Shown here piece after piece: positions 18,501 to 27,810 of a DNA stretch of 64,000 nt. Position numbers and translations under genes: made by a program. How positions within the stretch are numbered: position 1 is the stretch's first letter; every line of letters begins with the position of its first letter. The notes beneath the pieces were generated by a model. The model was not told the DNA's origin, did not search any database, and worked only from the letters and a program-made list of their open reading frames with translations. Origin of the DNA: Halopseudomonas oceani (GTDB lineage Bacteria > Pseudomonadota > Gammaproteobacteria > Pseudomonadales > Pseudomonadaceae); the NCBI RefSeq assembly GCF_002903165.1, contig NZ_PPSK01000016.1:1-64000 (forward strand), in the 5' to 3' direction.

Positions 18501-21500
18501 GCTGATGTGAACGCCCTGAAAGACGGCGACAGCCTGACCGACACCTTCAGCTACACCATCAAGGATGCCGATGGTGACTGGAGCACCACCACCCTGACCA
18601 TCACCATTAATGGCAACACCGACGGTGCGCCGGGCGTGAGTGTGAATGACCTGAACGGCGCCGAGGTGGGTGACAACAGCATCGCCGAGGATGCGACGAC
18701 ACCGGTCGCCGGCACCTTTACGGTGACCGCGCCGGATGGTCTGAAGCAGATCAGCGTGGGTGGCATCACCGTCACGGCTGAGCAGCTGGGCAACCTGGGC
18801 ACCACGCCGGTCAATATCACCGGCAGCGAAGGGCAACTGACCCTGACCGGTTTTGACGAAGTCACCGGTGAGGTGACCTACCGCTACCAGCAAACCGGTA
18901 CGGCGAAGGATCACAGCGCGGGCGACGACAGCGTCACCGACAGTTTCCCGATCATCGTCACCGACAATGCTGACGAGAGCACCGCGCCGAGTGATCTGGT
19001 GATCCTGATTACCGATACCGCGCCTGAGGCCAACGCGGATACCAACAGCGTTGACGAAGACTCGGGCACGCCCGCGACGGGCAACGTCATCAGCGACACT
19101 GGCAGTGGTGAGGATGACCTGGGTGCCGATGCCACCACGGTCACTGGTGTATCCACCGGTACGGTGACCACTGAGCTGACTGGCTCGGTTGGCAGCAGTG
19201 TTACTGGCAGCTACGGCACCCTGGTGCTGGGCAGCGACGGTGAGTACAGCTATGTGCTGGATGATACCAATGCTGATGTGAACGCCCTGAAAGACGGCGA
19301 CAGCCTGACCGACACCTTCAGCTACACCATCAAGGATGCCGATGGTGACTGGAGCACCACCACCCTGACCATCACCATTAATGGCAACACCGACGGTGCG
19401 CCGGGCGTGAGTGTGAGTGACCTGAACGGCGCCGAGGTGGGTGACAACAGCATCGCCGAGGATGCGATGACACCTGTCACCGGCATCTTTACCGTGACTG
19501 CCCCGGATGGCCTGAAGCAGATCAGTGTGGGCGGCGAGACCGTCAGCGCCGAGCAACTGGCTGACCTGAGCACGACCCCAGTGGTGATCAATGGCAGCGA
19601 AGGCCAACTGACCCTGACCGGTTTTGACGGAACCACCGGTGAGGTGACCTACCGCTACCAGCAGAGTGGCACGTCGAAGGATCACAGCGCGGGCGACGAC
19701 AGCGTCACCGACAGCTTCCCGATCATCGTCACCGACAATGCTGACGAGAGCACAACACCTGACAATCTGGTGATCCTGATTACCGATACCGCGCCGGTAG
19801 CTAACGCGGATACCAACAGCGTTGACGAAGACTTGGGCACGCCCGCAACGGGCAACGTCATCAGCGACACCGGCAGCGGTGAAGATGATATTGGCGCGGA
19901 CACCACCACGGTCACTGGTGTATCGACCGGCACCGTGACCACTGAACTGAGCGGCTCGGTCGGTAGCAGTGTTACTGGCAGCTACGGCACCCTGGTGCTG
20001 GGCAGCGACGGTGAGTACAGCTATGTGCTGGATGATACCAATGCTGATGTGAACGCCCTGAAAGACGGCGACAGCCTGACCGATACCTTCAGTTACACCA
20101 TCAAGGATGCCGATGGTGACTGGAGCACTACCACCCTGACCATCACCATTAATGGCAACACCGACGGTGCACCGGGCGTGAGCGTGAGTGACCTGAATGG
20201 CGCCGAGGTGGGTGACAACAGCATCGCTGAAGACGCCACCGTACCGGTCACCGGCACCTTTACGGTGACCGCGCCGGATGGTCTGAAGCAGATCAGCGTG
20301 GGTGGTATCACCGTCACGGCTGAGCAGCTGGACAATCTGGGCACCACGCCGGTCAATATCACCGGCAGCGAAGGGCAACTGACTCTAACCGGTTTTAATG
20401 AAACCACCGGTGAGGTGACCTACCGCTACCAGCAAACCGGTACCGCGAAGGACCACAGTGCTGGCGACGACAGCGTCACCGACAGTTTCCCGATCATCGT
20501 CACCGACAATGCTGACGAGAGCACCGCGCCGAGTGATCTGGTGATCCTGATTACCGATACCGCGCCGGTAGCCAACGCGGATACCAACAGCGTTGACGAA
20601 GACTCGGGCACGCCCGCAACGGGTAACGTCATCAGCGACAGCGGCAGTGGTGAGGATGACCTGGGTGCCGATGCCACCACGGTCACCGGCGTCGCCACCG
20701 GTACTGCCAGCGGCGAACTGACCGGTGCTGTTGGCGGCAACGTAGTGGGCAGCTACGGCACCCTGGTGCTGGGCAGCGACGGTGAATACAGCTATGTGCT
20801 GGACGACAGCAATGCCGATGTTAATGCGCTGAAAGACGGCGACAGCCTGACCGACACCTTCAGCTACACGATCAAGGATGCCGATGGTGACTGGAGTACC
20901 ACCACCCTGACCATCACCATCAATGGCAACACCGACGGTGCGCCGCTGCTTACCCCTAACGATGGTAACGGCAGTGGTACGGGTATCGAGGCCGCGGGTG
21001 ATGCGACGGTATACGAATCAGGCCTGACCACCGACGGCCCCGGCATGCAGTTGGCTACGGTTGCTGGTTCGATCCAGCTGAACACGGCTGATGGTCTCGC
21101 CAGTGTGACTCTTGGCGATGGAGCAAACGCTGTTACGTTGACGCTTGCGCAGCTGCAAAGCCTCGGTACGACCCCACAGCAGATCACCACGCCGTACGGT
21201 ACGTTAACCCTGACTGGGCTGTCTGCTACCGATTCCGTTGGTGGCGTCCCCACCGCAGCGGAGCTGCAGTACAGCTACACCTTGGACCGTCCCTACGACA
21301 ATGAGCAGGCTGGCGAAGATGATAACGCCATTGATGCTATTACTGCGGTTGTAACGGATGCGGGCGGGGCGAGCCATACAGACCAGCTGCAGATCAACAT
21401 CGTCGATGACGCCCCTTCTGTTGGCACCGCTGAGAACGCTTCGGTCACTGAGGCTGGTTTGGCCGGCGGTAGCCGGGAAGGCGAAGGGGGAGCACCGACC

Positions 21501-24500
21501 AGCGTTTCCGGTGATCTGGATGTGCGGGTCGGGGCAGACAACACGGCCGGCAGCGGTGTCGCTGATGTCACCTTCGCCGCCAATCAGGCCACCCTTGAGG
21601 CACTGGGGCTGAGTGCCGGCTATGACGGCTCTGGTGATCCAGTCATGCTGCAGTACGTCATTAGCGCTGATGGTCACACCCTCACGGCGTTCAGCGGGGA
21701 CGGCCGTAGCGCTGGCGATCAGGTTTTTGTTGTGTCTATCAACGATTCCAGTAGCAGCGATGCTTCCTACACCTTTACGCTAAATCGCCCCTTGAACCAT
21801 GGCGGCGCGACGTCACTGAATCTGCCATTTGCCTATGACGTGGTTGATGGCGACGGTGACAATGACAACGGTGATTTTGTGATTACCATCGAAGACGATG
21901 CTCCGGTCACAAGCAAGAGCATTACCGTTGACGAAGACAGCTTAGCCGGCAACGCAGCCAATACCTTTAACACCAGCGCTGATGCCAACCCTGAAAATAC
22001 AACGGTTTATGACGTCAATGGCGTACCGTTGACGGCAACTACCAACGGTGACGGCAGCGTCACTTACAGTTATCCAGCCGGTACAGACGTTGCGGACAAG
22101 CATTTTTTCGGCACGGTCACGGTTAACTCCAATGGCAGTATCACCTTCGTGCCTGAGCCAAACTACAGCAATCACGATGGGGCGGACAGCTTCCGCTATG
22201 AGACGGTTAACGGTTCTGATATCGCCTCGGTAACGGTTACTGTAAACGTCACACCGGTTGCCGATGCGCCTCAGTTAAGTACCGATGCGGCTACCGTTAC
22301 CACGAACGAGGACGTCGCGGTTGCGCTTGGCCTGAACGCGCCGGCGGTTGTCGACAGCGGTGACCAGAACGGTGCGGGCGTTGCCGGCGACAACCCGGAG
22401 CTGCTGGGAGTGATAACGCTCTCGGGCATCCCGGAAGGTGCTGTATTGCTGGATGCCAGCAACGGTGACGCACCGCTATACGAGTCGACCGGTGATGCGA
22501 TTACGATTGTGATCAGTGATGGCACGCACATTAGCGGCCTAGCGGGCAACACCCTCACCCTGACGCAGCAGCAGTTCGAGGCACTGAAAGTACTGCCCCC
22601 CGAGGACGCGCATGAGAATTTCACGGTTGAGATGCGCGTTACCAGCTATGAGGTAGACAACACCGGAACGCCGATACCAGGTGTTGCTGGTGCCGAATCG
22701 TCGACCAGTGTTGTCGTCGATGTTGCAGCTGTAACCGATCCTGTATCGCTCAGTTTTGCTGACGATACCGATACCCGCTCGCTGTCGATTAACGAAGACA
22801 GCACCTATGATCTTGCCGCGGCGCTGAAGGTTGAATATCCCGACAATGATGGAAACAGCCTGCCTGATGTTGATGGCAGCGAGGAGCGCTGGTTTGAGAT
22901 CGCCGGTTTGCCGGAAGGCTCTACCGTAACCACTGCCGACGGCGTGATTGTGGTGACTGCTGCCAATCCGGTGGTCACTGTGCCAGCGGGCGGGCTTTCC
23001 ACCAGCGCTACCGGGCTGCCGCAGATGGATATCACGCCGCCAGCGGACTACAGTGGCGCTGCGGTAGCGGTCACTGTCACCCTCAAGTCGCAAGACCGGG
23101 ACGATGACAGCGCTGGTGCTGCACCGGTGGTGGAGCAGGATTCGGTCACCCTGAACCTGCAGGTTGACCCGGTGGCCGATGCGCCGGATGTGGAAGGGGT
23201 AACGGCCCCTGAAGACACGGCGGTCAACTTTCTGGCCAATGTTTCGCCGGGCGATACCGATGGTTCTGAAGAACTTACCGGCATTACTATCAAGGATATC
23301 CCGGCCGGTTGGGTCATCGAAGACCATGAAGGCAATCCGCTGACGCCGACAGGCGGCCAATTGGTGATTGACCCGGCAGATGTGCTTTCGGGTGATTACA
23401 AGTCCTACACCATTAAAGCACCGGGCCACAGTAGCCTTGACACTACTCTGACGCTGGATATTTCGGTTCGCGACAACAGCAACGACGGCGCGGTCGGCCC
23501 GGCTAACCAGACCTTCACTGACATTCAACTTGAGGTTCAGGTTACTCCGGTTGCCGAGACTGTCGACACCGACTCCAACGATGCAGGTGGCAACGATGTC
23601 ACTTTGACGCCTGGTCACGACTATCTAACGCCTGGCGCTGAAGACGCCTGGTTCTCCCTGGGGCAGGAGTCAGGATTTAACCTGGCTGACAACTGGAGCA
23701 ATGAAGACAGCGCCAGTGAAAAGGTGTTCGCGCTGCTGACGCCTGAGCTGGTTGTTGGTGACGGCTCAAATACCGACGCTATCGGTTCCAGTTTCCGTTA
23801 TTCAACTGATGGCGGTACAACCTGGGTAACACAGGTTTACGGCGGCGACCCGATCGAAGTGCCTGTCGAATACCTGGATACCCTCCAATTCAAGGCCGCA
23901 CCGGACTTCTCCGGGTCCTTCTCGATTGATGTTCAAGCCGTTACGCGAGACTACGATGAGGATGATCTGGCAGGCCGCAACGTTGATGAGTTGTCACCTG
24001 CCGAGCTGGCCGCGCTGAGCTATAATGAGGCTGTCAGCGGTAACGCAGTGTTGACCAACGTCTTTATTGCACCGGTTGCCGATACTGCGACAACCACAGT
24101 AACGGCGCATGTCAGGGGGCTGGAAGATGAGGCGATGCCGCTGTCGATTCGGCCTAGCAGCTCTGACCCGTCAGAAACATTCAATGTCACCATTTCGGCA
24201 ATTCCGGACGGAACCACGCTGGTCTACGACGGTATTACGCTGACTCAGGATGCGACCGGTCTGCCGGCCGGTTTCAGCATCGTATCGACGGGAGACGGTT
24301 CCTGGTCTGTTGCCATCGACGACTTTGACCCGGCCAAGGGCGGGGCCATGACTATTACCGCGCCACCGAACAGTAATGAGCCCTTTACCCTGACGGTTGA
24401 TACGGTTTCGGTTGATACCCTGACTATCCCGGGCGACCCAAACTCGCCCTATGTCAGCGAGTCTTCTGCCTATCAACTGGATATTCTGGTTTCACCAAAA

Positions 24501-27500
24501 GGCGTGGCAGACTCAGCGGAACTGACTATCGTCGATCCGGCGGACCAGAGCTTTCAAGAAGCGGATGTCGACGCAAATGGAGGGGTGCCGCTCAATCAAC
24601 TGGTTACCGGCGCTTCGTTGACCGACAGCGATGGTTCAGAAGTCCTGAGTTTCAAAGTCAGCAACCTGCCCGCTGGCTTCACTCTGATCGGCGGGACGCT
24701 GATAGGCGACGGAGTCTGGTCACTGACGGAGGCGCAGCTGCAGACAGCGGTGCTGGTCACTCCGCCGAACTTCAACGGTACTGCGTCGTTTGATCTGTAT
24801 GCAGTGACGACGGAGAACGACGGCGACTCGTTGACTGATCCGCATGTTGTCAGCGTGAGGGTAGAACCGTCACCGGAAGCGAGTATTAACCTGACCGCCT
24901 CCATTGATGAAGATGTCAGTACGGCACTGTCATTCGGTATTCAACATCAGAACGGCGATACCGATGAGCAGCTGGATGCGGTGTGGTTGAGCGTATTGGA
25001 TGTAGATGGTGCCACTGACTTTACGCTGACCTACGGCTCTGGTGGTGTTTCCCTGGCACAGGCTGTGTCGGACGGTTTACCGGGAATCACGCTGGAGGAC
25101 GGTTGGTACAAACTGTCTGGCGACGCGCTCAACAGTATCCACGCCCAGGGGCGCGAGAACTGGAGCGGCTCTGCTGAAATCGATGTCCGTTATCTGATTA
25201 CCGATCCGGCGGCAGATGGCACGGTGAGCGATGTTCAGAGTGCTACCGACGGTTCCTACAGCATCACGGTCAACCCGATTACCGACCAGCCGGTGCTGAC
25301 GGTGACCTCTGGTGCTGATTCCAGTCTGGCGGCGCCGGCAAACGTCGTTGTTGAGCTGAACATTGCTAACCAGGGCGGCGACTATGATGGCAGCGAACAA
25401 CTCAATCGTATTCTTCTCGACAATGTGCCGGACGGTGTGATCGTAGAGAATGGCGAGTATCTGGGGAACGGTCAGTGGATGCTGGTGCCGGAAACGGCGT
25501 TTAACGGCCAGCTTACCCCGTCTGTCACCTTGAGGGTGCAGGCCCGCGCTGGCGGACTGGATGATCACCAGATAACCGTTACCGTGATCACCGAAGACGC
25601 CAACAACGGCCAGCAACTGAGTGACAGCACCAGCGTCAGCCTGAGCACGACGTTCGCTGAAGGCGAGCCAGCGCAGCCCGCAGAGATTCTGCAATGGGAG
25701 CAAAGTGCTTTCGAGCCGACTGAGGACACCGCGTTTTCGCTGGGTGAGGGTATCAATGCGAGCATTGAGGACGGCGTAACCGACAACGGCTTCACTGTCA
25801 CCCTGACCGACTTGCCAGCGGGCACAACCGTGTCCGGCATGCGCTTGACCGTCATCGACGGGCAGGAGGTCTGGACTGCATCGGGAGTCGGCGGGGACGC
25901 TGAGCTGCAGACGCTGCTCGACAGCATTGTGGTGACGCCTCCGGCTGACTGGAACAAGCATGACGGCGATTTTGTCTACGACGCCAAATTGACCACCTAC
26001 GTCCCATCCGGCGGGCGCGCCGAAGCCGCGATTACGATGCAGCAGTCGGTGATTCCTGTCACTGATGACGCAGATGTGTTGATCAGCGCGCCGGCTGTCG
26101 CCGAGGGGAATGATGTTGAGATCAGTATCGACCTGTCCAACCCGGCAGATGATCCGAACTGGACGCTGATCGATGGCAATATTTATCTAACGCTGGACGA
26201 GCCGACGGCGATGCAGGGTGGTGTGTTGCAGGATTCGTCTGGCAATCCGCTGACGCTGACCAGTGTGACCGGCGTGAGCGGTGTACCGGACGGCAGCTAC
26301 TACGTGATTGATGTCGCTGCCGGCGGAAATAGCGTCGATCTGCGCTACACCCCGGTGGACCAGCATGTCAGCGGTTCGATCAACCTCTCGGTCATCTCCC
26401 GGGGTCAGGAGCTGGACTCCAGTGTGGTCAAGACCACAACCACAACGGCGACGGCAACGGTTGAACCGGTCAACAGCGGCTATGACTTTTCCGTTGCTGA
26501 CACCACTGGCGCCGAGAATACGTTTGGGCAGGTCACCGCAAACAAGTCAAATGTTATTCAACTGAACGTAACCGATGGCGGTCTGGTCGACGCAGACGGT
26601 TCGGAGGCGGTCGGGACAATTCTGTTGAGCGGTCTGCCCAACGGCTTCCTGGTGTATGTGGGTGACAGCGCCGCCGATGCCACCTTGGCCAGCCTTGGCA
26701 GCAACGCTGGCAGCGCTGGTGATGGCACCAATACCTGGTTGTTGGGCGAGGGAGAACTTCCCGCATTTATCGGGATCCTGCCGCCAGCCCACTGGAGTGG
26801 TACGCTGGAGCAACTGCGCCTGATCGTAAATAGTCAGGAAAGCAATCTGAGCGAGATTACTGCAACCGAGCAGGGGTTCTCTTTGACCGTTGAGGCTGTG
26901 GCCGAGGGGCTGGCACTCACACCAACGCCCAGTTTTGGCAACGAGGGTGAGATTATCCAGCTGAACCTGAACGCCGAGATGAGAGACATCGAGCAGGTTG
27001 ATGCCACTGACGCGTCGATAGAGACCATCAATCTGCAATTCAAGGGCCTGGGAGAGCATGCGGCGTTCTATCTGGATGGTGTGCTGATTAGTGGTACAGA
27101 GAACGTCAGCTACGCCGACGGCATTTACACTCTGGAGGGTCTGACCCAGGACGAGGTAAGTCGGTTGGGCTTTGTGCAGAGTGTCGATGCTCTGGGTGAG
27201 GTTCAGGTGCGAGCCCAGACGGTCGAGAGTGAGAATGGTGATACCTCGGCATGGACCCACGAGGAGTCTGCTGCCTGGGCTGAAATCACTACCAACATTA
27301 CGCCGCAATACGGTACGGCGGGTGACGACCAGCTGCTATGGACTGGATCGCTGATCAATGGCAGAGGGGGAGACGACACCATTCAGCTACGCTTTGATGA
27401 GTCGGTCACCGGCAGTGAGCTGAGTGGTTCGGCGCGGAATATCGAAGCCATTGATCTGACAGGCAACGGCGAAAACAGTATTGCCAGCCTGAGTGCGGAA

Positions 27501-27701
27501 GACGTGTTTGATATGACTGATGCCCGCAATACGCTGCGTATTGATGGTGATGGTGCCGGCGTGGACAGTGTTGAACTCAGTGCCTCCAGCGGCTGGACTC
27601 TGGATGCCGGGGCCAGCGTGGCTGGTTACGATGTCTACACGGCAACAGTCTCTTCTCAAACGGTTGTGCTGGAGGTGGCGCAGGGCGTGCTGGTGGAGTA
27701 A
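15561..27701 (+). CDS. Giant LapA-type retention-module adhesin, type I secreted
   Basis: About 4046 residues from the ATG at 15561 (GAGG at 15552-15555); a frame-open upstream ATG at 15498 lacks support. Residues 1-125 are a retention module (GEAWALASGGARRELQAGD; FSELVAQ; then the helix QLVRIAEIIESDGLSPLAV), with a di-alanine TAAR at 97-100 where LapG cuts LapA. An Ig-like linker (about 175-375) and one VCBS domain (about 376-506) precede five 257-aa tandem units (507-1791), each a T1SS-143-like plus a VCBS-like domain. Further T1SS-143, cadherin-like and Ig-like domains with recurring PVADAP-type linkers reach about 3915. Only two RTX-like motifs remain (GTAGDDQLL, GRGGDDTIQ), followed by a C-terminal secretion domain (IEAIDLTGNGENSI, NTLRIDGDG). 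It should stay plugged in the TolC-like channel until proteolysed. No lapD or lapG is in the window. Confidence 0.95.
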   Translation: MNTLITVVTLVGEAWALASGGARRELQAGDRLLASETLIVEPGAQVDVDFGDNQVISFVGEQSMPVEDFSELVAQVSVPQSPQSPQPIESLTAEAGTAARSEPTADVPVTLQGSKFIQLVRIAEIIESDGLSPLAVARIEETLRPLDMGYPAYPRDIDDWREHRGGDEHGEGLPARRPGVDVELQGAGEDGIYNAAEIGSDGTVSALVTLDDQVRAGDKLVVTDGDDNVLLERMVTEQDLLDGVVVEVPVAVGQTDVVVKATVSVDNGNSASSDDNKPVDNIAPEPLVSEREDADTDVIDLDLDSYFSDSSPISYEVQGLPPGLSFDPQSGRITGTLDNSASQGGDGSDGRYTVTIVATDSAGNATTHELAWTVTNPAPTAADDTNSIAEDGPATAGNVITGEGADNGSAAADSDPDGDDLLVVGVEAGASGSDPVGNVGATVTGQYGELVLNADGSYSYVLDNDNPLVNALKDGDTLTEVFTYRISDGEGGEDTATLTITINGNTDGAPGVSVDDLNGAEVGDNSIAEDATTPVTGTFTVTAPDGLKQISVGGITVTAEQLDNLGTTPVNITGSEGQLTLTGFNETTGEVTYRYQQTGTAKDHNAGDDSVTDSFPIIVTDNADESTAPSDLVILITDTAPVANADTNSVTEDSAIPATGNVISDTGSGEDDIGADTTTVTGVSTGTVTTELSGSVGSSVTGSYGTLVLGSDGEYSYVLDDSNADVNALKDGDSLTDTFSYTIKDADGDWSTTTLTITINGNTDGAPGVSVSDLNGAEVGDNSIAEDATTPVTGTFTVTAPDGLKQISVGGITVTAEQLDNLGTSPVNITGSEGQLTLTGFNETTGEVTYRYQQSGTSKDHNAGDNSVTDSFPIIVTDNADESTAPSDLVILITDTAPVANADTNSVDEDSGTPATGNVISDSGSGEDDVGADTTTVTGVTTGTAGGELTGAVGGNVVGSYGTLVLGSDGEYSYVLDDANADVNALKDGDSLTDTFSYTIKDADGDWSTTTLTITINGNTDGAPGVSVNDLNGAEVGDNSIAEDATTPVAGTFTVTAPDGLKQISVGGITVTAEQLGNLGTTPVNITGSEGQLTLTGFDEVTGEVTYRYQQTGTAKDHSAGDDSVTDSFPIIVTDNADESTAPSDLVILITDTAPEANADTNSVDEDSGTPATGNVISDTGSGEDDLGADATTVTGVSTGTVTTELTGSVGSSVTGSYGTLVLGSDGEYSYVLDDTNADVNALKDGDSLTDTFSYTIKDADGDWSTTTLTITINGNTDGAPGVSVSDLNGAEVGDNSIAEDAMTPVTGIFTVTAPDGLKQISVGGETVSAEQLADLSTTPVVINGSEGQLTLTGFDGTTGEVTYRYQQSGTSKDHSAGDDSVTDSFPIIVTDNADESTTPDNLVILITDTAPVANADTNSVDEDLGTPATGNVISDTGSGEDDIGADTTTVTGVSTGTVTTELSGSVGSSVTGSYGTLVLGSDGEYSYVLDDTNADVNALKDGDSLTDTFSYTIKDADGDWSTTTLTITINGNTDGAPGVSVSDLNGAEVGDNSIAEDATVPVTGTFTVTAPDGLKQISVGGITVTAEQLDNLGTTPVNITGSEGQLTLTGFNETTGEVTYRYQQTGTAKDHSAGDDSVTDSFPIIVTDNADESTAPSDLVILITDTAPVANADTNSVDEDSGTPATGNVISDSGSGEDDLGADATTVTGVATGTASGELTGAVGGNVVGSYGTLVLGSDGEYSYVLDDSNADVNALKDGDSLTDTFSYTIKDADGDWSTTTLTITINGNTDGAPLLTPNDGNGSGTGIEAAGDATVYESGLTTDGPGMQLATVAGSIQLNTADGLASVTLGDGANAVTLTLAQLQSLGTTPQQITTPYGTLTLTGLSATDSVGGVPTAAELQYSYTLDRPYDNEQAGEDDNAIDAITAVVTDAGGASHTDQLQINIVDDAPSVGTAENASVTEAGLAGGSREGEGGAPTSVSGDLDVRVGADNTAGSGVADVTFAANQATLEALGLSAGYDGSGDPVMLQYVISADGHTLTAFSGDGRSAGDQVFVVSINDSSSSDASYTFTLNRPLNHGGATSLNLPFAYDVVDGDGDNDNGDFVITIEDDAPVTSKSITVDEDSLAGNAANTFNTSADANPENTTVYDVNGVPLTATTNGDGSVTYSYPAGTDVADKHFFGTVTVNSNGSITFVPEPNYSNHDGADSFRYETVNGSDIASVTVTVNVTPVADAPQLSTDAATVTTNEDVAVALGLNAPAVVDSGDQNGAGVAGDNPELLGVITLSGIPEGAVLLDASNGDAPLYESTGDAITIVISDGTHISGLAGNTLTLTQQQFEALKVLPPEDAHENFTVEMRVTSYEVDNTGTPIPGVAGAESSTSVVVDVAAVTDPVSLSFADDTDTRSLSINEDSTYDLAAALKVEYPDNDGNSLPDVDGSEERWFEIAGLPEGSTVTTADGVIVVTAANPVVTVPAGGLSTSATGLPQMDITPPADYSGAAVAVTVTLKSQDRDDDSAGAAPVVEQDSVTLNLQVDPVADAPDVEGVTAPEDTAVNFLANVSPGDTDGSEELTGITIKDIPAGWVIEDHEGNPLTPTGGQLVIDPADVLSGDYKSYTIKAPGHSSLDTTLTLDISVRDNSNDGAVGPANQTFTDIQLEVQVTPVAETVDTDSNDAGGNDVTLTPGHDYLTPGAEDAWFSLGQESGFNLADNWSNEDSASEKVFALLTPELVVGDGSNTDAIGSSFRYSTDGGTTWVTQVYGGDPIEVPVEYLDTLQFKAAPDFSGSFSIDVQAVTRDYDEDDLAGRNVDELSPAELAALSYNEAVSGNAVLTNVFIAPVADTATTTVTAHVRGLEDEAMPLSIRPSSSDPSETFNVTISAIPDGTTLVYDGITLTQDATGLPAGFSIVSTGDGSWSVAIDDFDPAKGGAMTITAPPNSNEPFTLTVDTVSVDTLTIPGDPNSPYVSESSAYQLDILVSPKGVADSAELTIVDPADQSFQEADVDANGGVPLNQLVTGASLTDSDGSEVLSFKVSNLPAGFTLIGGTLIGDGVWSLTEAQLQTAVLVTPPNFNGTASFDLYAVTTENDGDSLTDPHVVSVRVEPSPEASINLTASIDEDVSTALSFGIQHQNGDTDEQLDAVWLSVLDVDGATDFTLTYGSGGVSLAQAVSDGLPGITLEDGWYKLSGDALNSIHAQGRENWSGSAEIDVRYLITDPAADGTVSDVQSATDGSYSITVNPITDQPVLTVTSGADSSLAAPANVVVELNIANQGGDYDGSEQLNRILLDNVPDGVIVENGEYLGNGQWMLVPETAFNGQLTPSVTLRVQARAGGLDDHQITVTVITEDANNGQQLSDSTSVSLSTTFAEGEPAQPAEILQWEQSAFEPTEDTAFSLGEGINASIEDGVTDNGFTVTLTDLPAGTTVSGMRLTVIDGQEVWTASGVGGDAELQTLLDSIVVTPPADWNKHDGDFVYDAKLTTYVPSGGRAEAAITMQQSVIPVTDDADVLISAPAVAEGNDVEISIDLSNPADDPNWTLIDGNIYLTLDEPTAMQGGVLQDSSGNPLTLTSVTGVSGVPDGSYYVIDVAAGGNSVDLRYTPVDQHVSGSINLSVISRGQELDSSVVKTTTTTATATVEPVNSGYDFSVADTTGAENTFGQVTANKSNVIQLNVTDGGLVDADGSEAVGTILLSGLPNGFLVYVGDSAADATLASLGSNAGSAGDGTNTWLLGEGELPAFIGILPPAHWSGTLEQLRLIVNSQESNLSEITATEQGFSLTVEAVAEGLALTPTPSFGNEGEIIQLNLNAEMRDIEQVDATDASIETINLQFKGLGEHAAFYLDGVLISGTENVSYADGIYTLEGLTQDEVSRLGFVQSVDALGEVQVRAQTVESENGDTSAWTHEESAAWAEITTNITPQYGTAGDDQLLWTGSLINGRGGDDTIQLRFDESVTGSELSGSARNIEAIDLTGNGENSIASLSAEDVFDMTDARNTLRIDGDGAGVDSVELSASSGWTLDAGASVAGYDVYTATVSSQTVVLEVAQGVLVE
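17079..20933 (+). repeat. Five tandem 771-bp (257-codon) repeat units inside the adhesin
   Basis: The landmark encoding DGAPGV recurs at 17079, 17850, 18621, 19392, 20163 and, as the start of diverged sequence, 20934; each step is exactly 771 bp. Each unit encodes a T1SS-143-like domain (through SDLVILITDTAP) and a VCBS-like domain (DTNSVDEDSG to TLTITINGNT). The units are close to identical but mosaic. The VCBS half has two versions, one with TVTTEL/GSVGSSVTGSYG (units 1, 3, 4) and one with GELTGAVGGNVVGSYG (units 2, 5). The front half of unit 4 is the most divergent. Confidence 0.97.
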
Positions 27702-27716
27702 TCCACTTGATGGCAG

Positions 27717-27751
27717 GCTGCGCCAGCCCAGGTTCATTGGGATGGCGCAGC
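27717..27751 (+). terminator. Probable terminator hairpin after the adhesin gene
   Basis: GCTGCGCCA (27717-27725) pairs perfectly with TGGCGCAGC (27743-27751), and inside this CCCA pairs with TGGG, leaving a 7-nt loop. It starts 16 bp after the adhesin stop. There is no strong T-run, so intrinsic termination is likely but not certain. It would separate the adhesin transcript from the second binding-protein gene. Confidence 0.6.
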
Positions 27752-27810
27752 TTGTAGTACCGACCTTCGGGCAGGCAGAATGAAGCGTCTTTTGACTCAG
27801 AGACAACGGA

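Noticed and set aside
17301-20378. A 1025-codon open frame on the minus strand within the adhesin gene
   Set aside because: The repeat unit is 771 bp, a multiple of three, so an antisense frame free of stops in one unit stays open through all. It has no ribosome-binding site or recognisable family and lies wholly inside the adhesin coding sequence.
17079-20933. Regular repeats considered as a CRISPR or other repeat-spacer array
   Set aside because: The units are 771 bp, contiguous, coding and without unique spacers.
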